Shown in pieces: positions 1 through 6,258 of a DNA stretch of 6,429 nt. A program made the position numbers and the translations under genes. Position 1 is the first letter of the stretch; every line of letters starts with the position of its first letter. The notes beneath the pieces were generated by a model. It was not told the origin of the DNA and did not search any database. It saw only the letters and a program-made list of their open reading frames with translations. The stretch comes from Chlamydiota bacterium (lineage in GTDB: Bacteria > Chlamydiota > Chlamydiia > Chlamydiales > SM23-39), in contig JAJFML010000059.1 in NCBI GenBank assembly GCA_021772195.1, forward strand, positions 1 through 6,429, written 5' to 3'.

Positions 1-339
1 CATAGGACCATCTGTCGCAGCTACAACAAGAATCGCACCGTCAATTTGAGAGGCACCTGTAATCATATTTTTAACGTAGTCGGCGTGACCTGGACAGTCA
101 ACGTGAGCGTAGTGTCTTGTGTCAGTTTCATACTCAACGTGAGATGAATTAATAGTAATTCCCCTTGATTTCTCTTCTGGAGAGTTGTCGATTGAAGCGT
201 AATCGCGGAAACTTGCTCCGCCAGCTTCTGCAAGGACCTTTGTAATAGCAGCAGTTAGCGTTGTCTTACCGTGGTCAACGTTACCAATGGTGCCGATATT
301 GACGTGTGGTTTAGTCCTTTGAAATGTTTGCTTGGCCAT
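1..339 (-). CDS. tuf: Elongation factor Tu, N-terminal part (cut by window edge)
   Basis: EF-Tu is the cytoplasmic GTPase that delivers aminoacyl-tRNA to the ribosome. I translated 113 codons from the ATG at 339-337; the rest (the family is about 394 residues) lies beyond the left edge. The G domain is clear: a P-loop read as GNVDHGKT at residues 19-26, the switch I segment with RGITI around residues 59-63 (Thr62 would bind Mg-GTP), and the DCPGH motif at 81-85, where His85 corresponds to the catalytic histidine. The start is fixed by a strong Shine-Dalgarno GGAGG at 354-350, ten bases upstream. Residue 20 is Asn, where bacterial EF-Tu almost always has His; all other G-domain motifs are intact. 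It follows tRNA-Thr and infA on the same strand, and is probably transcribed through or from just upstream of the tRNA. Confidence 0.97.
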   Translation of the reverse strand, partial: MAKQTFQRTKPHVNIGTIGNVDHGKTTLTAAITKVLAEAGGASFRDYASIDNSPEEKSRGITINSSHVEYETDTRHYAHVDCPGHADYVKNMITGASQIDGAILVVAATDGPM

Positions 340-349
340 TCTATTTAAT

Positions 350-354
350 CCTCC
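350..354 (-). promoter_or_regulatory. Strong Shine-Dalgarno for tuf
   Basis: On the minus strand this reads GGAGG, ten bases before the tuf ATG. It is the only textbook ribosome binding site in the window; the other genes have weak or no such motif. That fits the very high expression expected of EF-Tu. Confidence 0.85.
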
Positions 355-384
355 GTTACGGGCTATATATTTTCAATTTTTTTT

Positions 385-456
385 TGCCCAGAATAGGAAT
401 TGAACCTACGACCGCTTGCTTACCATGCAAGTGCTCTACCTCTGAGCTATCTGGGC
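385..456 (-). tRNA. tRNA-Thr, anticodon GGU
   Basis: The minus strand folds into a complete 72-base cloverleaf. The acceptor stem is GCCCAGA with TCTGGGC, the D stem GCTC/GAGC has a 7-base loop, and the anticodon stem is CTTGC/GCAAG. The anticodon loop ATGGTAA places the anticodon GGT at 424-422, which reads ACC/ACU threonine codons. The variable region has 5 bases, the T stem is GTAGG/CCTAT with loop TTCAATT, and the discriminator base is A at 385. The CCA end is not encoded (AAA follows), so it must be added by the CCA-adding enzyme. It sits between infA and tuf, the arrangement I recall from chlamydiae, and is about 30 bases upstream of the tuf Shine-Dalgarno. It is probably cut out of a joint tRNA-tuf transcript. 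Confidence 0.96.
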
Positions 457-495
457 GCCATATTTGCATGTTGAATATTCGTTTTAACTCAAAGG

Positions 496-530
496 GTTAT
501 AAGGATAGAGATTTACTCAAATAAAATCAA
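496..530 (-). promoter_or_regulatory. Candidate promoter for tRNA-Thr–tuf
   Basis: In the 98-base infA–tRNA spacer the minus strand holds two overlapping sigma-70-like options. One is a TTTATT -35 (525-520) with an 18-base spacer and a TATAAC -10 (501-496). The other is a TTGATT -35 (530-525) with a 17-base spacer and a TATCCT -10 (507-502). Either would start RNA about 30-40 bases before the tRNA. In AT-rich DNA such matches arise by chance, so this is only a candidate; read-through from the infA promoter is the alternative. Confidence 0.35.
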
Positions 531-554
531 CATTTACAGTAAATTATGCTCTCA

Positions 555-773
555 CTACCTTTGACGGTAGGTAATCCGGGCCTTAGAAAGGTCATAGGGC
601 GACATTTCGACCGTTACAACATCTCCAGCATAGACTCGAATATTCCTCATCCTCATCTTCCCACATAAGTGAGCTATTACATGCATACCATTTTCAAGAG
701 CTACTCTAAAATGCATATTTGGAAGGAGCTCTTCAACCTTTCCATCAATTTTTATCGTTTCTTCTTTAGCCAT
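555..773 (-). CDS. infA: Translation initiation factor IF-1
   Basis: IF-1 binds the ribosomal A site during initiation, together with IF-2 and IF-3. The 72-residue product has the normal family length and is a single OB-fold. Diagnostic segments are [14 protein letters not shown], the [12 protein letters not shown] stretch in mid-protein, the [13 protein letters not shown] segment, and the end KARITYRQR. By memory these closely follow chlamydial IF-1. I chose the ATG at 773-771, giving MAKEE, because this is the family's usual start. An in-frame TTG three codons upstream (782) would add MSR without support. No strong Shine-Dalgarno is visible. It is the first gene of the minus-strand translation block, with tRNA-Thr and tuf downstream. 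Confidence 0.96.
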   Translation of the reverse strand: MAKEETIKIDGKVEELLPNMHFRVALENGMHVIAHLCGKMRMRNIRVYAGDVVTVEMSPYDLSKARITYRQR

Positions 774-802
774 TCTACTCAATTTATGTATGGGAAATGC
801 AT

Positions 803-834
803 ATAATAAAAGCTTACTTCCTTAATATTGTCAA
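803..834 (-). promoter_or_regulatory. Probable promoter of infA
   Basis: The minus strand has a perfect TTGACA -35 box at 834-829. Downstream is an AT-rich stretch reading TTTATTATAT (810-801), which offers a -10 as TTTATT with an 18-base spacer or TATTAT with a 20-base spacer. Transcription would begin near 795-798, about 25 bases before the infA ATG. The consensus -35 and its placement make this the best promoter in the window; the exact -10 is uncertain. Confidence 0.6.
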
Positions 835-1028
835 GCTGAGAATTTAAGATTTTTAGCAAGAGAGATTGCAAGGTCTAATAACTGAGTTTATTTTTAAAAA
901 CTTTTACAGAGTATCATTTTTTTTCAAATACACATCCCCCTAACAATAGGATGGTTACGTAAGACGTGAATGCAAAAATAAAGTTCATGTAACTATTCAG
1001 CTCTAAGGCCTTGCCCCCCATATTTTTT

Positions 1029-1056
1029 TTTACATTTTTTCGGTGGTGAATATTAC
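1029..1056 (+). promoter_or_regulatory. Candidate promoter of the sufE–Inc-like–hydrolase operon
   Basis: TTTACA (1029-1034) lies 16 bases from TATTAC (1051-1056), which would start RNA about 25 bases before the first ATG. A second AT box, TATAAA at 1065-1070, lacks a good -35 at normal spacing and would leave a leader of only about ten bases. The -35 sits at the end of a nine-T run. Matches are moderate, so the position is tentative, but some promoter is needed here because the upstream gene points the other way. Confidence 0.4.
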
Positions 1057-1086
1057 AATTTCACTATAAAATCGCACTATTTAAAA

Positions 1087-1515
1087 ATGATGATGACAAT
1101 GATGACAACTTTTAACAAGAACTGTTTACTTGTAAAAGCAAAATTTGATGATTGCGCTACCAAAGAATTAGTTTATAAGAAAATGATGGAGCTAGGATCT
1201 GCCCTAGACCCAATTGATCCAAAATTTAAAACACATGAGCATCTGGTTTCGGGATGCCAAAGCGCGCTGTATATAAGGTCCTATTTTGAAAATGGTAAGG
1301 TCTATTTTCAAGCTGATGCTGATGCTTTAATTTCTAAAGGGATTTCTTACCTGCTAACATCTACATATAATGGTCTATCACCTGAAGAAATTTTAACGAA
1401 TCCCCCTAACTATTTAAACGAAATGGGTATCTATTCAAGTCTTTCTTTGAATCGTTCTAACGGCCTTTCAAGCCTTCTTTTACGCATGAAGCAAGAGGCA
1501 ATGAAATACTTATGA
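1087..1515 (+). CDS. sufE: SufE-like Fe-S cluster assembly sulfur acceptor
   Basis: SufE proteins take persulfide sulfur from the cysteine desulfurase SufS onto one cysteine and pass it to the SufBCD scaffold in the cytoplasm. The 142-residue product has the normal family length. The hallmark GCQS is at residues 56-59, with Cys57 as the sulfur carrier. It is followed by the ADADALISKG segment (77-86, matching GDSDAAIVKG of E. coli SufE as I recall it) and LNRSNGL (121-127), where Arg124 region matches the conserved SRSxGL motif. Five ATG codons fall within the first six codons, so the exact start is ambiguous; no Shine-Dalgarno helps, and Met5 or Met6 could equally be used. It is first in a three-gene operon: its stop overlaps the next ATG in ATGA (1512-1515). 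No sufS, sufB, sufC or sufD is in the window. A SufE-like role is well supported; its actual partner is not visible. Confidence 0.88.
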   Translation: MMMTMMTTFNKNCLLVKAKFDDCATKELVYKKMMELGSALDPIDPKFKTHEHLVSGCQSALYIRSYFENGKVYFQADADALISKGISYLLTSTYNGLSPEEILTNPPNYLNEMGIYSSLSLNRSNGLSSLLLRMKQEAMKYL

Positions 1516-2282
1516 CAATTCCCGAAGTTTTTTCTCATAATAGCGCCTATTTAACTCCTTCATATACATCAACTGTATCCTATATTAAGGCTGTAGTCTG
1601 GAAAATTGCAGCAGTTACAACTGTTGTAGCCTTTTCAACCTTTGCCGTAATTTGCTGTATGAATGCCCTCACTACAGGAACAATTACCGCATCTATTATC
1701 GTTCTTACATTATCTACCCCTCTAGTCTCCTCAATATACCAAAAAATGATTGGCTACTCTTTTCACCATAGGTTCATATCACAATACAAAAACAAAGTAT
1801 TAAATGAACTTGCAAACATCGAGCCTAACGGAATTAGAAAAACCTTAAATGATGCAGGCATAGACATTAGGAATATGATTGCATGCTTACCTGCTCTAGT
1901 GGCCCATTATCTTCACGAAAAATCCAGTTACGAGAGCACATTAAAAAGAGCGAATGAACTGATGGACCAAAACAAAAGAGATGACGAAAGCATGACATCT
2001 TATCTTTCTAGAGCTGAAAAGGGATGGAACCTCTTAGAAAAATCAGCTTTGATTCATAAGTTTAAGGCAGCCCTCTTTTTAGAAAGAATTTATCATCCCT
2101 ATCGAGAAGTAAGACTTCCAGGAATAATAATCTCTGAAGATCCAGCCAAAAGATTTATGAGAAAAATTTTGAATAAAGACATCTACTTTCTTTTTGATTC
2201 AGGCAGATCAGCTGTCAAACTATCTGACGCTAAGAATCTTTCTGTTCACGAATTACATAGATTGTTGTATTCTGAAAATTAA
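1512..2282 (+). CDS. Inc-like hypothetical membrane protein
   Basis: I do not recognise a named family in this 256-residue protein. There is no cleavable signal peptide; the first 23 residues are polar and rich in Ser/Thr/Tyr. Two hydrophobic helices follow closely, about residues 31-50 and 57-77, split by a short NALTTG turn. The rest (about 85-256) is charged and largely helical. A polar N-terminus, a tight hydrophobic hairpin and a long hydrophilic tail is the layout of chlamydial Inc proteins, which are type III secreted and inserted in the inclusion membrane with both ends facing the host cytosol. That role is inference from topology only; an ordinary inner-membrane protein is possible. 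The start overlaps the sufE-like stop (ATGA) and its stop overlaps the next start (TAATG), so translation is probably coupled on both sides. GAGG at 1495-1498 is a distant Shine-Dalgarno candidate. Confidence 0.7.
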   Translation: MTIPEVFSHNSAYLTPSYTSTVSYIKAVVWKIAAVTTVVAFSTFAVICCMNALTTGTITASIIVLTLSTPLVSSIYQKMIGYSFHHRFISQYKNKVLNELANIEPNGIRKTLNDAGIDIRNMIACLPALVAHYLHEKSSYESTLKRANELMDQNKRDDESMTSYLSRAEKGWNLLEKSALIHKFKAALFLERIYHPYREVRLPGIIISEDPAKRFMRKILNKDIYFLFDSGRSAVKLSDAKNLSVHELHRLLYSEN

Positions 2283-3343
2283 TGGAAAGCACAATAAAAC
2301 CGATCGTCTTTAATGCTAAATGGCATAAGAATATCTTTAAGTTTCGCAAGAAAAGAAGAGTTTTAAATTTTTTTATCCAACTTGCTTTTTTCCCCATTAC
2401 AATTACCTTTCGTTTCTTAAGAACGCTTGTTCGAAAACAGATCCTACCCTCTAGTACCTATTCAAAAAAAGAAATCAAAACAATATCTGAAATTTTCCAC
2501 CATTACTGGTTTACGCCAAATCATAATGATAACCCCATCAAAGAGTTCTACCATCCGACACCATTACAACTGATAACACCAGATGGAGCCTCACTCTCAG
2601 GCATTTACTTTAAACACATACAATCAGACGAAACGACTCCAACCATTATTCTCTTCCAGCCAAACGCATCTCTTACAAAACACGAAGAGTATAGCTGGCT
2701 TTTAGAGAAAACTGCTCAAAAAAGCATCCCATCAAATTTTGTGACTTTTGACTATCGAGGATGCGGAGAATCGCTTGGAAAGACAAAAAATAAAGGCACT
2801 CTTCTTCTCGATGGCGATACAGTCTATCAGTTTGTAAAAGACGAATTAATGGTGCCAAGTAATCTCATTTATTTTTATGGTTACTCTTTAGGTGGTGCAA
2901 TCAGCGCCTCTATTAGAGCTCTCTATCCTGAAAAAGAGATCAAATATGTCAATGAGCGCTCCTTTTCCTCACTCTCAAATGTTATCAAACGAAAATTTCC
3001 CAAAGCGGGCTGTTTTCTCTCTTGGCTTGCAAAAAACTTAGGCTGGGATCTTCAGGTTTTAGAGCTGTGGCCCTCTCTTTGCGGAGAGAAATTGGTCATT
3101 TTCCAACCTGAAGATGAGATTATTCCCTATTCAGCCTCTCTTTTCCATGGCCTTTTTTCACAGAATAGAGCTCATGAATGTGAAACAATTCATCTTGAGC
3201 TCTCATCTAAAGATATTAAGATCAATTTCCACCATTCAGCCCCTCTCAACCACTATGTAGATAAAGAGACAAAATGTTGTGCCCAGCAAAAGGTTTTGGA
3301 TTTTCTATTTAAGGACCAAGTCTTAATAAAAGACAAAAATTAA
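2282..3343 (+). CDS. Alpha/beta hydrolase, CHLPS (DUF818)/SidB-like
   Basis: The 353-residue protein has an alpha/beta-hydrolase core. The nucleophile elbow is GYSLGG at 200-205 (Ser202), after a typical strand and FDYRGCGES at 156-164. The acid is probably Asp278 in FQPEDEIIP, and the histidine is His317, His318 or His324 in NFHHSAPLNHY. An unusual PTIILFQPNAS (120-130) stands where many relatives have an HGNG-type oxyanion loop. From memory, these features fit the Pfam family called Chlamydia CHLPS protein (DUF818), which also includes Legionella SidB, a Dot/Icm substrate; I could not check this. Residues 1-25 are basic and 26-50 form a hydrophobic or amphipathic stretch that could attach the protein to a membrane. 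The substrate (lipid, ester or peptide) is unknown. The start overlaps the upstream stop by one base and lacks a Shine-Dalgarno, which suggests re-initiation. It ends tail-to-tail against the peptidase gene. Confidence 0.82.
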   Translation: MESTIKPIVFNAKWHKNIFKFRKKRRVLNFFIQLAFFPITITFRFLRTLVRKQILPSSTYSKKEIKTISEIFHHYWFTPNHNDNPIKEFYHPTPLQLITPDGASLSGIYFKHIQSDETTPTIILFQPNASLTKHEEYSWLLEKTAQKSIPSNFVTFDYRGCGESLGKTKNKGTLLLDGDTVYQFVKDELMVPSNLIYFYGYSLGGAISASIRALYPEKEIKYVNERSFSSLSNVIKRKFPKAGCFLSWLAKNLGWDLQVLELWPSLCGEKLVIFQPEDEIIPYSASLFHGLFSQNRAHECETIHLELSSKDIKINFHHSAPLNHYVDKETKCCAQQKVLDFLFKDQVLIKDKN

Positions 3344-4515
3344 TCTGCAGACAGAAGGCATCGTAGTTCGTGATCAAATCCACCAGTTTGGTACACCTTT
3401 CCCGAATGATCAACTAGCACATCAAACTCTAATCTTACACCAAACTTATCCGGTAGATAGATCCCAGGTTCAATAGAAAAACAGGTTCCAGGCAAGATCT
3501 CTCTCTCATCATGCATCTCTAAATTGTCCATATGTGCGCCGCTGCCATGTAGCTGATACTCGATGTTGTGCCCTGTTTTATGAAGAAAAAACTCTCCATA
3601 TCCCGCTTCTTGAATTAAAGACCTCGCCACATCATCAACCTCATATCCCTGAACCACTTCACCTAGCTTAAACCTCTCTTGGACTAGAGAAAGTGCAGCT
3701 AAGCCCGCCTCTTTTACAATCTCAAAAATCTTTTTCACCTCTTCTGATGCTTTTTCAGAAAACGAACAGACTCTTGTTATATCTGCATAGACGGTTTTCT
3801 CACCCTTCTTCTTACACCAAAGATCAATCAAAATAAAATCACCCATTTTAATTATCTTGGAGCCCTTTTTTTTAGGCTCGTAGTGAGGATCTGCAGCATT
3901 TTCATTTACAGCACAAATCGGAGGCGATTCTGTACAAAATCCATTTTTATCAAAGAGATCTAAAATATGCATCTGAACTTCATATTCACTTACACCTTCC
4001 CGGATCCAACCAAATGTCTCATTAACAGCAAAATCAACAAATTTTGCCGCTTCTAAATGACTTTCAATCGCGCTATCTGTCAAAACCGATGTAAAATGTG
4101 CAAGGAAGCCAGATGAGCTAACCACAGAAACACCGAATTTGCGGACGAGATCAATAGTACCTCCGTCGACTTTTGAAACATAAGGTATGGCATTTTCTGG
4201 TGAGTACTCCATTGCACACACTTTTATTCCCTTAAGCACTCTTGATAATCCTGAGTGGAGTGATTTCCAAGAGTTGTAGACTACCTCTTTTCCCGGCAAA
4301 CTTTTTAGAACATAAGGCTCAATTGCATGCACAATCTTCACTGGCTCTCCCTTTGAGGGAATCCAATAGAAAAATCTTCTCGTAACCAACATCTCTTTTG
4401 AAATCTCAAGAAAGGTACGGCCAAGATCATTAGTGCCATGAAAATCGTAGATGAGCCATCCATCGATTCCCATTTCACTTAAAAATTTTTGAGCTTGGTT
4501 AATTTTTTTCAACAT
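3340..4515 (-). CDS. pepP: M24-family metallopeptidase (aminopeptidase P-like)
   Basis: Aminopeptidase P enzymes remove an N-terminal residue that precedes proline, using two metal ions in a pita-bread fold in the cytoplasm. The 391-residue product has a creatinase-type N-terminal domain (about 1-140) and a catalytic domain (about 150-385). All five metal ligands are visible: Asp231 (ILIDLW), Asp245 (YADITR), His316 (KTGHNI), Glu349 (FSIEPGIY) and Glu363 (VRLEFDV). His312, His316 and His323 keep the 4- and 7-residue spacing of His350/354/361 in E. coli AMPP, and His211 in DPHY fits the other active-site histidine. The last motif reads RLEFD rather than the common RIEDD. The enzyme looks active; whether it is an aminopeptidase P, prolidase or broader M24B peptidase cannot be settled here. 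It starts 3 bases after the HEAT gene stops, so the two are almost surely co-transcribed. Confidence 0.9.
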   Translation of the reverse strand: MLKKINQAQKFLSEMGIDGWLIYDFHGTNDLGRTFLEISKEMLVTRRFFYWIPSKGEPVKIVHAIEPYVLKSLPGKEVVYNSWKSLHSGLSRVLKGIKVCAMEYSPENAIPYVSKVDGGTIDLVRKFGVSVVSSSGFLAHFTSVLTDSAIESHLEAAKFVDFAVNETFGWIREGVSEYEVQMHILDLFDKNGFCTESPPICAVNENAADPHYEPKKKGSKIIKMGDFILIDLWCKKKGEKTVYADITRVCSFSEKASEEVKKIFEIVKEAGLAALSLVQERFKLGEVVQGYEVDDVARSLIQEAGYGEFFLHKTGHNIEYQLHGSGAHMDNLEMHDEREILPGTCFSIEPGIYLPDKFGVRLEFDVLVDHSGKVYQTGGFDHELRCLLSAD

Positions 4516-4518
4516 AGG

Positions 4519-6258
4519 CTATCTATGTACACATTGAACAAGAGCGCTTGCAGCAGCAACTCTTAAATTTTGGAACGGCTCTTCTAACACACGAACTAAG
4601 AAAGGAAAGCTCTCGACTTTTCCAATGTGCCCAATCGCTTCGATAATGTGCAATTTATGCTGGTGATCAGAGTTTTCATAGGATTTTTCCAAAAATTCTG
4701 TAACTTTTTCATCTTTCCCTAAAAAGGCTAAAACAAATGCAGCCTGCAATCTAACATTTGGATGAGGGTCGTCAAGTAAAGAGCGCACAATATCAAGTGC
4801 CTCTTCACCTCCCTCCTGAAGAAGAGTTGCAGCTGCCAGCCCCGTAATTCCCCAATTCTTTTCCTGTAAAAACTTGTAAATCCCCTCTTTTGCTCTTTCA
4901 TTATCGATAACAGCTAACAGTGAAAGAAGGGAGAGCCTCGCCATCTGATCGATCGCCTCGGGATAATTAGGAACTTGATCGATATAACGCACTTTGGATG
5001 GCCCTAAAACTTCTACACCTGTATTTTTATGAGGAATCCACATCCACTTTTTCCCATTCTCTTTCAAAAAAGTGTAGAGAATATTCGAACACTCTTCTCG
5101 TTCTTTTCTCATTCCAATGAGACCTATGGCTAGATTTGCTCTCACATAGGGATCAAAGCTCTTTTTCATCAATAGAAAGCTTAACTCCTTACCATTTGGC
5201 CCTGACTGAGCAAGCGCTGCCGCTGCAAACCTTCGATAGGTTGGGTTTTCATGATAGATCCACTCTTCAAGAGAGGATGCCATTTCAGGATCACACAATA
5301 GCGCCACTTGAGCTGCCAAGATAGCAACTGTTGGATCAGAATCTATAAGTCCTTCTGCAAGATAGGGTTTAACATCTTCTTTAGACATGTCATGTCTAAA
5401 TACATGAGCTAGAGCTATAAGTGCTGCCACTCTCACATCAGGATTTGAATCCATTATGAGCGGAAGTATATATTCCTTTGCTTCCTTCTTATCCAAATAT
5501 AGAGCAGCCACACAAGCAAGTTCTCTTAGACCAGAAAATGGACTTTTGGATAGAGATCTCATTTCATTCTCGTCGATATCTTCATGAATACGAAGCAATG
5601 CTTCAATTGCAAGGGATTTTTCTTCTAATGTACTACGATCATTTTTCAAAATATCTCGAAGAGTATCCGATTCCTCTTTCATGCGCATCTTACCTATTGC
5701 CTGAATCAGCATCGTTTTGACTGTCCAATTTTTCTCTCTCTTGATCATCTTTGAAATGTCATCGATTAATGGCTGATCGCCATAATCAGACGCTAATTGA
5801 ACACTTGCAGCTCTTACAATCGCACTGGAATCGCGCATCATTGCCCTTAAAATTTTGACGGCTCTAACATCTTGGGTTAAGTAGGCGCCAACAAGAGCGG
5901 TTAGACGAATCCCATATTGTCCCGAGTCACACCCCTTCGCTAATACGCCCCATGCAATCTCTTCCAAAATGTCGCGGCTATTTTTGATCTCTTCATCACC
6001 TTCTTTTAGTTCGTGATAGACTCTGATCGCCTCACTCTCTTTTTTTCCTCTTGAAAGTGACTTTAGATAGACCTTCTTGATATCGCTCGAGTCGCCATAT
6101 TTTTTTAAAGCTCTCTTCCCTTCTCGAATCGCAGATGTCGCGTCATCAATCAATAGAAAGGCTTCTATTTTTCTAATGCTCTCACCCTTATCTGCGTAAA
6201 CGTTTAAGAAAAAGAAAGTTATAATAAATAAAATTTTGGAGGTTTTTCTATACTTCAT
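4519..6258 (-). CDS. Exported HEAT-repeat protein
   Basis: The 579-residue protein has a classic signal peptide: a basic n-region (KYRKTSK), a hydrophobic core (ILFIITFFFLNV) and a likely cleavage after VYA at residue 22. No cysteine follows the cleavage site, so it is not a lipoprotein. Residues about 24-105 are helical and TPR-like. From about 115 to the end there are repeated two-helix HEAT units, recognisable by phrases such as AIVRAASVQLAS (146-157), PDVRVAALIALAH (273-285), PTYRRFAAAALAQ (339-351), PYVRANLAIGLIG (370-382), PNVRLQAAFVLAF (500-512) and QNLRVAAASALVQ (563-575). A non-repeat insert sits at about 400-435. HEAT solenoids bind proteins; no catalytic motif is visible and the partner is unknown. 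It would act in the periplasm or at the envelope. It leads an operon with the M24 peptidase. The start is the only ATG that includes the whole signal peptide. Confidence 0.88.
   Translation of the reverse strand: MKYRKTSKILFIITFFFLNVYADKGESIRKIEAFLLIDDATSAIREGKRALKKYGDSSDIKKVYLKSLSRGKKESEAIRVYHELKEGDEEIKNSRDILEEIAWGVLAKGCDSGQYGIRLTALVGAYLTQDVRAVKILRAMMRDSSAIVRAASVQLASDYGDQPLIDDISKMIKREKNWTVKTMLIQAIGKMRMKEESDTLRDILKNDRSTLEEKSLAIEALLRIHEDIDENEMRSLSKSPFSGLRELACVAALYLDKKEAKEYILPLIMDSNPDVRVAALIALAHVFRHDMSKEDVKPYLAEGLIDSDPTVAILAAQVALLCDPEMASSLEEWIYHENPTYRRFAAAALAQSGPNGKELSFLLMKKSFDPYVRANLAIGLIGMRKEREECSNILYTFLKENGKKWMWIPHKNTGVEVLGPSKVRYIDQVPNYPEAIDQMARLSLLSLLAVIDNERAKEGIYKFLQEKNWGITGLAAATLLQEGGEEALDIVRSLLDDPHPNVRLQAAFVLAFLGKDEKVTEFLEKSYENSDHQHKLHIIEAIGHIGKVESFPFLVRVLEEPFQNLRVAAASALVQCVHR

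Larger units (their letters stand above)
774..1086. other. Non-coding divergent spacer between infA and the sufE operon
   Basis: This 313-base stretch holds the infA promoter at one end and a candidate plus-strand promoter at the other. Between about 835 and 1020 I see no gene: stops are dense and no recognisable protein or tRNA appears. Visible structure is minor: a weak inverted repeat (GTTACGT at 954-960 against ATGTAAC at 987-993, with one G·T pair and a 26-base loop), the palindrome AAGGCCTT at 1005-1012, a run of six C at 1014-1019 and a run of nine T at 1023-1031. A small RNA cannot be excluded from sequence alone. Confidence 0.6.

Noticed and set aside
324..524. Plus-strand open frame of 66 codons opposite the tuf start and tRNA-Thr
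   Set aside because: It runs across the tRNA gene and the tuf start on the opposite strand; its peptide simply reads through the tRNA antisense and has no protein-like features.
532..544. Palindrome ATTTAC-A-GTAAAT just after the infA stop, considered as a terminator
   Set aside because: A one-base centre cannot loop, the arms have almost no GC, and no clean T run follows; it would be a poor intrinsic terminator. It could be a protein-binding palindrome, but nothing else supports that.
774..782. Upstream TTG start for infA, adding three residues
   Set aside because: The ATG at 773 gives the usual MAK-type start and normal IF-1 length; the TTG has no better ribosome binding site.
954..993. 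Inverted repeat in the infA–sufE spacer, considered as a small RNA or riboswitch
   Set aside because: The stem is seven pairs including a wobble, with a 26-base loop, and no known RNA motif or terminator is visible around it.
2673..2858. Minus-strand open frame of 61 codons inside the hydrolase gene
   Set aside because: It is antisense to well-supported hydrolase motifs, has no start signal and no recognisable domain.
5136..5324. Plus-strand open frame of 62 codons inside the HEAT gene
   Set aside because: It is antisense to clear HEAT repeats and lacks any supporting signal.
5478..5720. Plus-strand open frame of 80 codons inside the HEAT gene
   Set aside because: It is antisense to the HEAT-repeat coding sequence, whose repeats continue without a break; no promoter or ribosome binding site supports it.
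4519..6258. HEAT gene considered as a PBS-lyase-type enzyme because of similar short repeats
   Set aside because: Repeat similarity to PBS-lyase HEAT units does not imply lyase activity, and the protein carries a signal peptide and no enzyme motif.
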